DNA of 64,000 nt, from the NCBI RefSeq assembly GCF_001424165.1, contig NZ_LMOJ01000001.1, forward strand, positions 984,943 to 1,048,942, given 5' to 3'. Under the pieces are notes generated by a model. It worked only from the letters and a program-made list of their open reading frames with translations. It was not told the DNA's origin and ran no database searches. A program made the position numbers and the translations under genes. This stretch comes from Massilia sp. Leaf139 (GTDB lineage Bacteria > Pseudomonadota > Gammaproteobacteria > Burkholderiales > Burkholderiaceae_D). The stretch's first letter is position 1, and each line of letters opens with the position of its first letter. Below are positions 25,948-35,777 of this stretch, piece after piece.

Positions 25948-27867
25948 ATGCGACCCATCCAAGCGCATCGCCAGATTGCCGTCACGTCCGCCCTCGGCCC
26001 CGACGCTCTGCTGTTTCGTTCGATGACGACCGACGAGCGGCTCGGACGCCTGCCGGTCTTCCGCATTCAGCTGCTCAGCACCGACAGCGCCATCGCCATC
26101 GCCGACGTGCTGGGCAAACCGATGGGCGTCGAGATGGAGCTGACTGGCGGCGGGTCGCGCCACTTCCACGGCATCGTCACGCGCTTCGGCGCCCTCGGCG
26201 CCAGCGGCGACCTGGCCGCCTACGAGGCCGTCGTGCATCCCTGGCTGTGGCTGTTGAAGAAGCGCGCCGATTCGCGCATCTTCCAGGACAAGTCGGTGCC
26301 CGACATCGTCAAGGAAGTGTGCGCCCAGTACGGCGGCGCGGCCTCGCTCGACCTCCATTGCCTGACCGGCGACTACGCGGCGCTGCCGTATTGCGTGCAG
26401 TACCGCGAGACCGATTTCGATTTCGTCTGCCGCCTGCTGGAAGACGCCGGCATCTATTTTCACTTCACCTATACGGCCGACAGCCACACGATGGTGCTGT
26501 GCGACGCCTCGAACACCCATGCGCCGATCGACGGCTACGACAGCCTGAAGTTCGCGCCCGAGCGCAACCGTACCGGCCTGCGCGAGGAGAGCGTGACCCA
26601 ATGGAGCGCGTCCGGCGAGATCCAGTCGAGCCAATGTGTGCTGAACGATTTCAATTATGAAAAGGCCGGCGCCAGCATCAGCGGCGGCCTGCAGGCGAGC
26701 GCGCAGATCGAAGCCGGCTTCGGCCAGGCCGACTACCAGGTCTACGATTACCCGGGCCGGTACGCCGAGGCGCGCGAGGGCGACGTGCTCGCCAAGGCGC
26801 GGCTGCAGCGCCTGCACGGCCAGACCGAGGAGATCGCGGCCACTACCGACGCGCGCGGCCTGTATCCGGGCGGCCTGTTCGCGCTCGACCACGATCCGGG
26901 CGGCGCGGACGGACGCCGGTACCTGGTCACGGCTGCGCGCTACCACATCAGCGACGGCGGCTACGGCAGCGGCGAAGACGCGGAAGCGCTGGAGGTGAGC
27001 TGCAGCCTGAGCGCGATCGGACACGATTTCCCCTACCGGCCGACCGCCACGGTCGCGCGTCCGATCGTGCACGGGCCGCAGACGGCGATCGTGGTCGGCA
27101 AGGCGGGCGAAGAGATCTGGACCGACAAGTACGGCCGCGTGAAACTGCAGTTCCACTGGGATCGGCTGGGCAAGGACGACGAGAACAGCTCGTGCTGGGT
27201 GCGCGTGGCGCAGGGCTGGGCCGGCAAGGGCTGGGGCGCGATGGCGGTGCCGCGCATCGGCATGGAAGTGGTGGTCAGCTTTCTGGAAGGCGACCCGGAT
27301 CGGCCGCTGGTGACGGGCTGCGTCTACAACTCGGACGCCATGCCGCCATACGAACTCCCGGGAGAGCAGACCAAATCGACCGTCAAGAGCCAGTCCTCGA
27401 AAGGCGGCGCCGGTTTCAACGAGCTGCGCTTCGAAGACAAGAAGGACAAGGAGGAAATCTTCATGCACGCCGAGCGCGACTTCCTGCGCGTGGTGAAGAA
27501 CAACGATGCCCTCAAGGTCGGCTTCGAGACCGCCGACAAGGGCAACCAGACCATCGACATCAAGAACGACCAGACCCTGAAGGTGGGCCACGACCAGTTC
27601 GAAACGGTCGACAACAACCAGAGCGTGGACATCAAGGGCAAGCAGGACGTCAAGGTCGGCACCACCATCGTCATCGAGGCGGGCACCTCGATCGAACTGA
27701 AGGTAGGCGGCAGCAGCATCAAGATCGAGGCCGCCAAGATCACGATCAAGGCGCCCGAGATCGAGGTCGCCGCCGACGCCAACGCCAAGGTCTCGGCGGG
27801 CGCGATGATGGACATCAAGGCCGGCGGCGTGATGACGATCGGCGGCGCGCTGGTGCAGATCAATTAA
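25948..27867 (+). CDS. vgrG: T6SS spike protein VgrG (TssI)
   Basis: The protein has 639 aa from ATG 25948; the open frame extends 5' but that is a shadow of the PAAR-like gene. It has a gp27-like N-terminal part (GKPMGVEMELTGG, FQDKSVPDIVKEV, YCVQYRETDFDFVCRLLEDAGIYF). A gp5 OB-fold follows (GKAGEEIWTDKYGRVKLQFHWDRLG, then SCWVRVAQGWAGKGWGAMAVPRIG). A beta-helix of DVKVGTTIVIEAG-type repeats ends with IGGALVQIN. There is no catalytic extension, so it is a structural rather than an evolved VgrG. The spike trimer caps the Hcp tube. Confidence 0.96.
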   Translation: MRPIQAHRQIAVTSALGPDALLFRSMTTDERLGRLPVFRIQLLSTDSAIAIADVLGKPMGVEMELTGGGSRHFHGIVTRFGALGASGDLAAYEAVVHPWLWLLKKRADSRIFQDKSVPDIVKEVCAQYGGAASLDLHCLTGDYAALPYCVQYRETDFDFVCRLLEDAGIYFHFTYTADSHTMVLCDASNTHAPIDGYDSLKFAPERNRTGLREESVTQWSASGEIQSSQCVLNDFNYEKAGASISGGLQASAQIEAGFGQADYQVYDYPGRYAEAREGDVLAKARLQRLHGQTEEIAATTDARGLYPGGLFALDHDPGGADGRRYLVTAARYHISDGGYGSGEDAEALEVSCSLSAIGHDFPYRPTATVARPIVHGPQTAIVVGKAGEEIWTDKYGRVKLQFHWDRLGKDDENSSCWVRVAQGWAGKGWGAMAVPRIGMEVVVSFLEGDPDRPLVTGCVYNSDAMPPYELPGEQTKSTVKSQSSKGGAGFNELRFEDKKDKEEIFMHAERDFLRVVKNNDALKVGFETADKGNQTIDIKNDQTLKVGHDQFETVDNNQSVDIKGKQDVKVGTTIVIEAGTSIELKVGGSSIKIEAAKITIKAPEIEVAADANAKVSAGAMMDIKAGGVMTIGGALVQIN

Positions 27868-27893
27868 TGTTTTTCGCGCGAGTGCGCGTAGCT

Positions 27894-27913
27894 AACCCTG
27901 AGCAACCCTGAGA
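27894..27913 (+). repeat. Two copies of a 10-bp repeat before tagH
   Basis: AACCCTGAGC and AACCCTGAGA are directly adjacent in the 50-bp gap between vgrG and tagH. A related 10-bp repeat occurs at the tssL-tssM junction. Confidence 0.6.
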
Positions 27914-27917
27914 CACG

Positions 27918-29444
27918 ATGCCGCTGACCCTGCGTATTCTCACCTTCCGTAACCAGCCGGTGCCGCCGGCGCCCGCCGTGCGCTTCACCGAGGCGGGCGG
28001 CAGCATCGGCCGCTCGCCCGAGAACGCGCTGGTGCTGGACGACCCCAGCAAGTTCATCTCGCGCGTGCATGCGCGGGTGTTCGCGCAGGGCGGCAGCTTC
28101 ATGCTGGAGGATCTGGGCAGCAACGCCAGCGTGGTCAACGACCGCCCGCTCGGCAAGGGCAGCCAGGTGGCGCTGGCCCACGGCGACCGCGTGCTGATCG
28201 GCGACTATCTTCTGCAGGCGGTGATCGAGGCGGCGCCGCCGGCCATGCCGCTGGCGCCGGCGCCCGTCAACGACGCCGCGCTGCCCCTGTTCGAACCGCC
28301 CCCGCCGCCGGCGCCGGTGCAGCTGCCGCCCTTGGATTTCGGCGCCTTTGCACCGGCCCCGCCGGCGCCGGCCGCGGCGCCGGCCTATGTCGATGCGCTG
28401 GCGTACGCCAGCATCCTCGACGTCGGGCCCGGCCAGGGGGCGGGCGGCGATCCGCTCGGCCTGAACCTGTTCGGCGCGGCACCGCAAGCGCCGCGGCGGG
28501 CGGCCGAGAGCGACCATGTGTCGCCGGAGCTGGCGGCCATGCCGCTCGCGCCGGCGCCCACGCCGGCACCCGCACCCGCGATGGCCCCATCCTCCGGCGG
28601 CTTCGCCATCCCGGACAACTACGATCCGCTGGCCGATTTCTTCCCGGCCGCGCCGGCGGCGGCGCCCGCTCCGGTAGCGCCACCGGCTGCATCCGCACCC
28701 GTGCCCGCGCCGGCGCCGCTCCCGGTCGAGACGGATCTTGATGCCACCGCGGTGGTGGCGCCGGAGCCGCCGGCCGTGCCTGCACCTGAACCTGCACCTG
28801 CACCCGCGGCCGCTCCCGTACAATCCGCGCCGCCTGCATCCGCCGGTGCCGACGACGCCGTGCTGGAAGCCCTGTTGCGCGGCCTGGGCCTGCCCGACCT
28901 CAAGCTGCAGCGTCCAGCCACCGAAGTCGCCGAACTGGTCGGCGCCATGCTGCGCGAGGCCACCGCCGGTACCATCGACGTGCTGATGGCGCGCGCGCTC
29001 ACGAAGAAGGAAAGCCGGATCGAGATGACCATGCTGTCGATCCGCTCCAACAACCCGCTCAAGTTCTTCCCAAATCCCGACGCGGCGCTGACCCAGATGC
29101 TGACGGGCGCGATGGCCGGCTACATGCCGCCGCGCGAAGCCATGGCAAGCGCCTTCGACGACCTGCGTGCCCACGAGCTGGCCGTCATCGCCGGCATGCG
29201 CGCGGCCCTGGGCGCGGTGCTGCACCGCTTCGACCCGGCCCGCATCGAGGCGCGCCTGGCCGTGCCGACCGTGATGGACAAGATGCTGTCTTCGAACCGC
29301 AAGGCGAAGATGTGGGATCGGCTGGTGGAGCTGTACGGCGAGATTGCGCGCGAGGCCGACGACGACCTGCAGCGCCTGTACGGCGAAAGATTTTCGGAGG
29401 CCTACGAGCAGCAGGTAGCGCGCCTGCGCGCGGCCAAGGGGTGA
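27918..29444 (+). CDS. tagH: T6SS-associated FHA-domain protein TagH (Fha)
   Basis: The protein has 508 aa. Residues 1-100 are a forkhead-associated domain (GGSIGRSPENALVLDD, ISRVHARV, GDRVLIGDY) that binds phosphothreonine. A Pro/Ala-rich low-complexity linker of about 190 residues follows. The conserved TagH C-terminal domain (about 315-508) includes LLRGLGLPDL, MTMLSIRSNNPLKFFPNPDAALTQML and GYMPPREAMASAFDDLRAHELAV. In threonine-phosphorylation-controlled T6SSs, Fha is the substrate of PpkA and promotes assembly. A kinase and a phosphatase are encoded after tagF, consistent with that switch. Confidence 0.94.
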   Translation: MPLTLRILTFRNQPVPPAPAVRFTEAGGSIGRSPENALVLDDPSKFISRVHARVFAQGGSFMLEDLGSNASVVNDRPLGKGSQVALAHGDRVLIGDYLLQAVIEAAPPAMPLAPAPVNDAALPLFEPPPPPAPVQLPPLDFGAFAPAPPAPAAAPAYVDALAYASILDVGPGQGAGGDPLGLNLFGAAPQAPRRAAESDHVSPELAAMPLAPAPTPAPAPAMAPSSGGFAIPDNYDPLADFFPAAPAAAPAPVAPPAASAPVPAPAPLPVETDLDATAVVAPEPPAVPAPEPAPAPAAAPVQSAPPASAGADDAVLEALLRGLGLPDLKLQRPATEVAELVGAMLREATAGTIDVLMARALTKKESRIEMTMLSIRSNNPLKFFPNPDAALTQMLTGAMAGYMPPREAMASAFDDLRAHELAVIAGMRAALGAVLHRFDPARIEARLAVPTVMDKMLSSNRKAKMWDRLVELYGEIAREADDDLQRLYGERFSEAYEQQVARLRAAKG

Positions 29445-29496
29445 GCGTCGCAGTCCTCCTCATTCATTCGCATTGATCCTTATCTGAAAGGGCACC

Positions 29497-30828
29497 ATGG
29501 CGTGGAAGAACAAGGTGGTCTGGTCCGAAGGCATGCTGCTGCAGCCGCAGCACCTGCAGCAGCACGACCGCTATTGGCAAAGCCAGCTCGAGACCCGGGT
29601 CGGCGCGCTGCGCCCCTATAGCTGGGGCTTCTCGGAGCTGCAGATCGACGAGCACCAGCTGGCGCTGGGCAAGCTGGCGCTGCGCTCCTGCAGCGGCGTG
29701 CTGCCCGACGGGACGCCCTTCATGCTGCCTGCCGACGACGAGTTGCCGCTGCCGCTCGACCTGCCGCCGGATGCGCGCAACGTGGCGGTGGTGCTGGCCT
29801 TGCCCCTGCGCCGCCACGGCGTCGCCGAGGTGGCCGACGGCGACGGTGTCGACAACTTCGCACGCCACCGCAGCGACGACTACGAGGTCTGGGACAGCAA
29901 TGGCCTGGACAACAGCGCCTCCGTCCAGATCGGCAAGCTGCGCCTGCGCCTGGCGCTGGCGCCGCAAGTGGCCAACGCCTATGCCACGCTGGGCGTCGCG
30001 CGCATCGTCGAGCGCCGCACCGACGACCGGCTGGTGATCGATCCCGAGTACAGCCCGCCGTGCCTGGATTACCGCGCCGCGCCGCGTCTGGCGGCCTTCG
30101 CCGACGAGCTGGTGGGCCTGCTGCATGCGCGTGGCGACCTGCTGGCGGCGCGCCTGTCGCAGCCCGGCACCGCGGGCGCCGCCGAAATCAAGGATTTCCT
30201 GCTGCTGCAGCTGCTGAACCGGGTGGAGCCGTTGATGATCCACCTGGCCGGGGCCAGCGGCATCCATCCCGAGACCCTGTATGCGACGCTGGTCTCGCTG
30301 GCCGGCGAGCTGGCCACTTTCACCGAACCAGGCAAGCGCGCTGCCGCCTACCCGATCTATCGCCATGACGCGCTCGGCGAGACTTTCGCGCCCGTGATCG
30401 CCGACCTGCGGCGCGCGCTCTCGACCGTACTCGACACCGGCGCCGTGCCGATTCCGCTCGACGAGCGCCAGTTCGGCATCCGGGTTGCGGTGGTGCCGGA
30501 TCGCGAGCTGCTGCGTTCGGCGGTCTTCGTGCTGGTGGTGAACGCGCACATGCCGCCGGAAGCCCTGCGCGGCGCCTTTCCGGCCCAGGTCAAGATCGGC
30601 TCGGTGGAAAAGATCCGCGACCTGGTCAACCTGCAGCTGCCCGGCATCGGGCTGCGCCCCTTGCCGGTGGCGCCGCGCCAGCTGCCGTTCTATGCCGGCC
30701 ATACCTATTTCGAACTCGACAGCGGCAGCGAATACTTCCAGCACCTGCACCAGTCGGCCGGCTTTGCGATGCACGTGGCCGGCGACTTCCCGGGTTTGCA
30801 GATGCAGTTCTGGGCCATCAGGAGATAG
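29497..30828 (+). CDS. tssK: T6SS baseplate-membrane connector TssK
   Basis: The protein has 443 aa and starts with the classic segment KNKVVWSEGMLLQPQHLQQHDRYW. Later hallmarks are LQIDEHQLALGKLAL, LPLRRHGV, the QLLNRVEPLMIHLAG segment and YAGHTYFELDSGSEYFQHLHQSAGFAMHVAGDFPGL at the end. TssK trimers link the baseplate wedges to the TssL/TssM membrane complex. It lies 6 bp before tssL. The 52-bp gap upstream of it holds no tssJ, which commonly precedes tssK. Confidence 0.95.
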   Translation: MAWKNKVVWSEGMLLQPQHLQQHDRYWQSQLETRVGALRPYSWGFSELQIDEHQLALGKLALRSCSGVLPDGTPFMLPADDELPLPLDLPPDARNVAVVLALPLRRHGVAEVADGDGVDNFARHRSDDYEVWDSNGLDNSASVQIGKLRLRLALAPQVANAYATLGVARIVERRTDDRLVIDPEYSPPCLDYRAAPRLAAFADELVGLLHARGDLLAARLSQPGTAGAAEIKDFLLLQLLNRVEPLMIHLAGASGIHPETLYATLVSLAGELATFTEPGKRAAAYPIYRHDALGETFAPVIADLRRALSTVLDTGAVPIPLDERQFGIRVAVVPDRELLRSAVFVLVVNAHMPPEALRGAFPAQVKIGSVEKIRDLVNLQLPGIGLRPLPVAPRQLPFYAGHTYFELDSGSEYFQHLHQSAGFAMHVAGDFPGLQMQFWAIRR

Positions 30829-30834
30829 AGCGCC

Positions 30835-32148
30835 ATGAGCACACAGGAGCCACCCGTACCGAAGCAGGATCCGGATGCGACCATGCTGGTGCTGAATCCT
30901 GGCGGACGGCGCGCGCCGGCGCAGGCCGCAGCGGCCACGCCGCCGCCGCCCGACACCGCGGTGCCGGTGCATGCGGTGCCGCCGGACAGCGGCCTCAATC
31001 CGCTGGTGCGCGCGGCCAACCCGCTGCTCGACCTGGTCGTCCCGCTGCGCTTCACCGCCCAGCCGCCCGATCTGGGCCAGCTACGCGAACGGCTGGCCCA
31101 GGCCATCCGCACTTTCGAGACCGAGGCGCGCGCCGCCAAAGTGCCGCTCGAAGCCATCGCCGCCGCGCGCTACGCGCTCTGCACCCTGCTTGACGAGGCG
31201 ATCGCCGGCACCGCCTGGGGCAGCGGGGTCTGGGGTTCGCGCAGCCTGCTGGTCGCCTTCCATAACGAGGCCTCGGGCGGCGAAAAATTCTTCCTCGTGC
31301 TGCAGCGCCTGAGCCAGGATCCGGCTCAGCACCTGGATTTGCTGGAGCTGATGTACCTGTGCCTGGCCCTCGGCCTGGAAGGGCGCTTCCGCCTGGTCGA
31401 GGGCGGCCAGGCGCAGCTGGCGACCCTGCGCGAGCGCCTGCTGGCCCTGATCCGCCAGCACCGCGGCCCGCTGGAAACCGACCTGTCGCCGCACTGGCGC
31501 GGCGCCGCCGCCCCGAGCGCCTCGCCGCTGCGGCGCACGCCGGTCTGGGTGCTGGCCGCGGTCGCCGGGGTGCTGCTGCTGGCGGCGCACCTGACGGCTT
31601 CCACCATCCTGAACCGCGCTTCCGACCCGGTGTTCGCCAAGCTCTCCGCGCTGCGCCAGGAGCGTGCGCCGGCCGCGCCCGTGACACCTGCCGCGCCGGC
31701 GGCGCCATCACGCGTGGCCGGCTTCCTGGCGCCGGAGGTGGCGCAGGGTCTGGTGACCGTCAGCGAGACGGCGGGGCGCACCATGATCACCCTGCGCGGC
31801 GAGGGCATGTTCGGTTCCGGCAGCGCCGAGGTCAACGCCGGCATGACGGGGCTGCTGGCGCGCATCGGCGAGGCGCTGGCGACCCTGCCCGGCAAGGTGA
31901 TCGTCATCGGCCACACCGACAATACGCGGCCCGGCGTCTCGGCGCGCTTCCCGTCGAACTACGACCTGTCGAAAGCGCGCGCCCAGAGCGTGCTCGATGC
32001 GCTGGCGGCACGCGCCGGCCCGGCGTCGCGCTACAGCGTCGAGGCGCGCGGCGACGCAGAACCCCTGGTGCCGAACGACAGCCCGGCCGGGCGCGCGCGC
32101 AACCGCCGCGTGGACGTGGTGGTGCTGGCGCCAGTGAGTCAACCCTAG
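30835..32148 (+). CDS. tssL: T6SS membrane protein TssL with C-terminal OmpA domain
   Basis: The protein has 437 aa. The cytoplasmic DotU/IcmH domain (about 60-225) shows NPLLDLVVPLRF, YALCTLLDEAIAGTAWGSG, SLLVAFHNEASGGEKFF and DLLELMYLCLALGLEGRF. One membrane segment follows (about 240-262, VLAAVAGVLLLAAHL). The periplasmic OmpA-like domain (about 305-437) shows VIVIGHTDNTRPG and RNRRVDVVVL. This is a specialised TssL that anchors to peptidoglycan directly, which may matter because no TssJ lipoprotein is visible. The stop codon falls inside a 10-bp tandem repeat. Confidence 0.94.
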   Translation: MSTQEPPVPKQDPDATMLVLNPGGRRAPAQAAAATPPPPDTAVPVHAVPPDSGLNPLVRAANPLLDLVVPLRFTAQPPDLGQLRERLAQAIRTFETEARAAKVPLEAIAAARYALCTLLDEAIAGTAWGSGVWGSRSLLVAFHNEASGGEKFFLVLQRLSQDPAQHLDLLELMYLCLALGLEGRFRLVEGGQAQLATLRERLLALIRQHRGPLETDLSPHWRGAAAPSASPLRRTPVWVLAAVAGVLLLAAHLTASTILNRASDPVFAKLSALRQERAPAAPVTPAAPAAPSRVAGFLAPEVAQGLVTVSETAGRTMITLRGEGMFGSGSAEVNAGMTGLLARIGEALATLPGKVIVIGHTDNTRPGVSARFPSNYDLSKARAQSVLDALAARAGPASRYSVEARGDAEPLVPNDSPAGRARNRRVDVVVLAPVSQP

Positions 32149-32170
32149 CCAACCCTAGCCAACCCTGGCG
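32141..32170 (+). repeat. Three-unit 10-bp tandem repeat at the tssL stop codon
   Basis: AACCCTAGCC, AACCCTAGCC and AACCCTGGCG stand head to tail, with the tssL stop codon TAG inside the first unit. Change in unit number by slippage would alter the tssL-tssM spacing but not the protein, because the stop is in the first unit. Confidence 0.75.
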
Positions 32171-32219
32171 CTGCATACCGAACCGTTCTTTAGACTACTG
32201 GCCGCTGCGGCGGAAGATC

Positions 32220-35200
32220 ATGAAACGTCTGTTTTCCCCGTTGTTCAAGCGCCCGGTGCTCGCCTTGATCGGCGTGGCGCTGCTGGCGCTGGTGTTCTGG
32301 TTCGAGGCGCCGCTGCTCGCCTTCGACGGCAAGGAGCCCTTTGCCTCGTCGAGCGTGCGCTGGTTCTTCATCCTGCTGATGTTCGCGGCCTGGGCGCTCT
32401 GGTATGGCGGCAAGGCCTTGTCCGCGCACCTGGCGAACCGGCGCCTGATGGCAAGCCTGGCGGCCGCGAACACACTGGCGCCGGCCGATTCGCCTGCGAG
32501 CGCACCGGCCGCCCTGCAGGAGCAGGCGGCCCTGCAGCAGCGCATGCAGCAGGCGATGGCGGTCTTGCGCAAGGCTGCGCCGGGCAAGCAGCCGTGGGGC
32601 AGCCAGTACCTGTACCAGCTGCCCTGGTACATGTTCGTCGGCGCGCCGGGCAGCGGCAAGACCACGACCTTGCTCCATTCCGGCCTGCGCTTTCCGCTGG
32701 CCGACAGCATGGGGCCGGGCGCCATCGGCGGTGTCGGCGGCACGCGCCAGTGCGACTGGTGGTTCACCGACGACGCCGTCCTGCTCGATACGGCGGGGCG
32801 CTACACGACCCAGGACAGCGATGCCCAGGTCGACCAGGCCGGCTGGCACGGCTTCCTCGGGCTGTTAAAAAGACATCGGCCGCGCCGCCCGATCAACGGC
32901 ATCATCGTCGCCCTGAGCGTGGCCGACCTGCTGCAGCAGGGGCCGGCCGCGCGCCAGGCGCAGGCGCTGGCGATCCGGGCCCGCATCAAGGAGCTGCACG
33001 AACGCCTCGGCAGCAGCTTCCCGATCTACGTCACGGTGACCAAGTGCGACCTGCTGGCCGGCTTCATGGAGTTCTTCGATACGCTGGGACGCGAGGAGCG
33101 GGCCCAGGTCTGGGGCGTGACCTTTCCGCTCGACGCCAGGGAGGGCGCCGGCGCGGCCGCGCTGGCCGCCTTCCCGGCGCGCTTCCTGGAACTCGAGCAG
33201 CGCCTGCAGGCGCGCGTGCTGAACCGCCTGCAGGAAGAGCGCGACCTGCAGCGGCGCGCCTTGCTGTACCGCTTCCCGCAGCAGTTCGCCGGCCTGGGCG
33301 AGGTATTGAAGGGCTTCCTCGACGCCGTGTTCGAGCCGACCCGCTTCGAGCAGGGCGCGCAGCTGCGCGGCGTCTACTTCACCAGCGGCACGCAAGAGGG
33401 CAATCCGATCGACCGCGTGATGGGCGCGCTGGCCGCGAGCTTCGGGCTCGACCGCAAGGTGCTGCCGCCGAACGCGGTCAGCGGGCGCAGCTACTTCATC
33501 ACCGCCTTGCTGCGCGACCTGATCTTCAAGGAGGCGGGCCTGGCCGGCATCGACCCGCGCTTCGAAGAGCGGCGCCGCCGCCTGCGCTGGATCGGCGCCG
33601 CGGCCGCCGCCCTGGCCGTGCTGCTGCTCGGCGCCGCGCTGGCCACCAGCTACCTGCGCAACCTGCGCACCGTGAACGAAGTCGATGCCCGCACCGATGC
33701 GCTGGCCAAACTGGTGGCCTCGGCGCCTAGCGGCGGCACGGTGCTCGACGCGCTGCCGATGTTGAACACCGCGCGCACGCTCCCCGGCGGCTATGAGGAA
33801 CGCCTGGTTGGCCCGCCGCTGCTCGACCGCTTCGGCCTGAACCAGAGCGACAAGCTCGGCGCCGGCGCGCGCCTGGCTTATGGACGCCTGCTGCGCTCGG
33901 CCCTGCTGCCGCGCATGACCGAGCGGCTGGAAGAGGTGCTGCGCCGCGGCGACGCCAACAACCAGGAGCAGCTCTACGAAACCCTGCGCGTCTACCTGAT
34001 GCTGGGCCAGCCGAATCACCTCGAACCCGAATCGGTGCAGGCCTGGTTCGACGTCGACTGGCGCCGCAGCCTGCCCCAGGCGACACCCGCCCAGCGCGAC
34101 GAGCTGGCCGCCCACATCGGCGCGCTGCTCGACCCTGCCAATGCCGCGGCCGCGCCGCCCGCGCTCGACACCGCCCTGGTGGCCAAGGTGCGCTCGACCC
34201 TGGCGCTGATGCCGCTGCCGGAGCGCGTCTACAACCGCCTGAAACGCAAGGTGGCGGCCGCGCGCCTGCCGGAAATCAGCGTCAACCGCGCGGCCGGGCG
34301 CGATGTCTCGGCGCTCCTGGCGCGGAAAAGCGGCGAGGCGCTCACGCGCGGCGTGCCGGGCCTGTACAGCGTGGCCGGCTACCGGGCGCTGCTCGCGGGC
34401 GCGCCGGCGGCGCTGGCCGACATCGCCAAGGACAGCTGGGTGCTCGACCGGCGCGAGGCCGAAGGCGCGCTCGGCGCCCTCACGGGCGAGCAGATGAACG
34501 CGGCCGTGCTGCGCCTCTACTACGCGGACTACATCCGGGCCTGGGATGCGCTGCTGGGCGACGTGCGCATCGCGCCGTTCTCCTCGCTCGACCAGGGCGC
34601 GCGCATCACCAATGCGCTGGCCGGCGCCGACTCGCCCCTCAAGGCTTTCCTCACGGTGGCGGCGCGCGAAACCAAGCTGGAGTCGGTAGCGGCGAAGTCG
34701 CCGGTGGCGCTCGACGCGACGGTGCGCAACAAGCTGTCCGAGGCGCGCAAGAAGCTCGAGGCGGCGCTCGGCGCCGAAGAGGCGCCGCCGCCGGAGCCCG
34801 AGTCGGCCAATCCGGTCGACCGCCATTTCGCCCCGCTGCACAAGCTGGTCGGCACGCCGGATGCGCCGGGGCCGCTCGACGCCCAGCTGGCGCTGCTGAA
34901 GGATGCCTCGCAGTTCTTCGACGCCGCCGACCGCGCGCGCCGCGCCGGCACGCCGGCGCCGGGCGGGGAGGCGCTACAGAAGATCAAGCGCGCCGCCGAA
35001 GGCACGCCGCCGCCGCTGGGCGAGATGCTGCAGAACGTCGACAGCGCAGGCTCGAACCTGACCTTGGGCAGCGAGCGGGCGCGCCTGCGCGCGCTGTGGG
35101 CGGCCGAGGGCGCGAACTTCTGCCGCGACGCCATCGCCGGCCGGTACCCGCTGGTGCGCGGCGCCGGCCGCGACGCCACACTCGAGGACTTCGGGCGCTT

Positions 35201-35777
35201 CTTCGGCCCGGGCGGCCTGATGGACGACTTCTTCACCAAGAACCTGGCCGCGCAGGTCGACATGGCGGGCGCCCAGTGGCGCTGGCGCGACACGGGAAGT
35301 GCGCCGCTCGGTATCGGCCAGGACGTGCTGAACGCCTTCCAGCGCGCGGCCCGCGTGCGCGAGATGTTCTTCAGCGGCGGCGGCCGCCAGCCTTCGCTGC
35401 GCTTCGAGCTGGCGCCGCAGGCGGGCGACCCGGCGCTCGCCAAGGTGGTGCTCGACATCGACGGCCAGCAGGTGGTGTACGCGCCCGGCACCCCGGCGCG
35501 CCCGGTGCCGGTGACGCTGCCCTCCGGGAAGGGCGGCGGCCAGGTGCAGTTCGAAGCGACGCCGCCGTTGCGCACGGAGCTGCGCAGCGAAGGGCCCTGG
35601 GCCTGGTTCCGCATGATCGACAAGGGCACGCTGCAGCCGGGCGCCCAGGGCGAGCGCTACACGCTCGGGTTCGACCTCGACGGGCGCAGGATGAGCTATC
35701 AGCTGACCGCCAGCAGCGTGATCAACCCGTTCCGGCGCGAGACCCTGGAGGGCTTCCGCTGCCCGGCGGGCTGGTGA
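32220..35777 (+). CDS. tssM: T6SS inner-membrane protein TssM (IcmF)
   Basis: The protein has 1185 aa from ATG 32220 (GGAAG upstream). Two N-terminal membrane segments (about 13-29 and 47-63) are followed by a cytoplasmic domain with Walker A GAPGSGKT (141-148) and a DTAGRYTTQDSD-type Walker B region. A third membrane segment is near residue 465 (AAAAALAVLLLGAALATSYL), leading to a periplasmic IcmF domain and a C-terminal TssM domain (VLDIDGQQVVYAPG, FEATPPLRTELRSEGPWAWFRMID). TssM is the periplasm-spanning core of the membrane complex and normally holds TssJ, which is not visible here. The stop codon overlaps the GTG start of tagF. Confidence 0.96.
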   Translation: MKRLFSPLFKRPVLALIGVALLALVFWFEAPLLAFDGKEPFASSSVRWFFILLMFAAWALWYGGKALSAHLANRRLMASLAAANTLAPADSPASAPAALQEQAALQQRMQQAMAVLRKAAPGKQPWGSQYLYQLPWYMFVGAPGSGKTTTLLHSGLRFPLADSMGPGAIGGVGGTRQCDWWFTDDAVLLDTAGRYTTQDSDAQVDQAGWHGFLGLLKRHRPRRPINGIIVALSVADLLQQGPAARQAQALAIRARIKELHERLGSSFPIYVTVTKCDLLAGFMEFFDTLGREERAQVWGVTFPLDAREGAGAAALAAFPARFLELEQRLQARVLNRLQEERDLQRRALLYRFPQQFAGLGEVLKGFLDAVFEPTRFEQGAQLRGVYFTSGTQEGNPIDRVMGALAASFGLDRKVLPPNAVSGRSYFITALLRDLIFKEAGLAGIDPRFEERRRRLRWIGAAAAALAVLLLGAALATSYLRNLRTVNEVDARTDALAKLVASAPSGGTVLDALPMLNTARTLPGGYEERLVGPPLLDRFGLNQSDKLGAGARLAYGRLLRSALLPRMTERLEEVLRRGDANNQEQLYETLRVYLMLGQPNHLEPESVQAWFDVDWRRSLPQATPAQRDELAAHIGALLDPANAAAAPPALDTALVAKVRSTLALMPLPERVYNRLKRKVAAARLPEISVNRAAGRDVSALLARKSGEALTRGVPGLYSVAGYRALLAGAPAALADIAKDSWVLDRREAEGALGALTGEQMNAAVLRLYYADYIRAWDALLGDVRIAPFSSLDQGARITNALAGADSPLKAFLTVAARETKLESVAAKSPVALDATVRNKLSEARKKLEAALGAEEAPPPEPESANPVDRHFAPLHKLVGTPDAPGPLDAQLALLKDASQFFDAADRARRAGTPAPGGEALQKIKRAAEGTPPPLGEMLQNVDSAGSNLTLGSERARLRALWAAEGANFCRDAIAGRYPLVRGAGRDATLEDFGRFFGPGGLMDDFFTKNLAAQVDMAGAQWRWRDTGSAPLGIGQDVLNAFQRAARVREMFFSGGGRQPSLRFELAPQAGDPALAKVVLDIDGQQVVYAPGTPARPVPVTLPSGKGGGQVQFEATPPLRTELRSEGPWAWFRMIDKGTLQPGAQGERYTLGFDLDGRRMSYQLTASSVINPFRRETLEGFRCPAGW

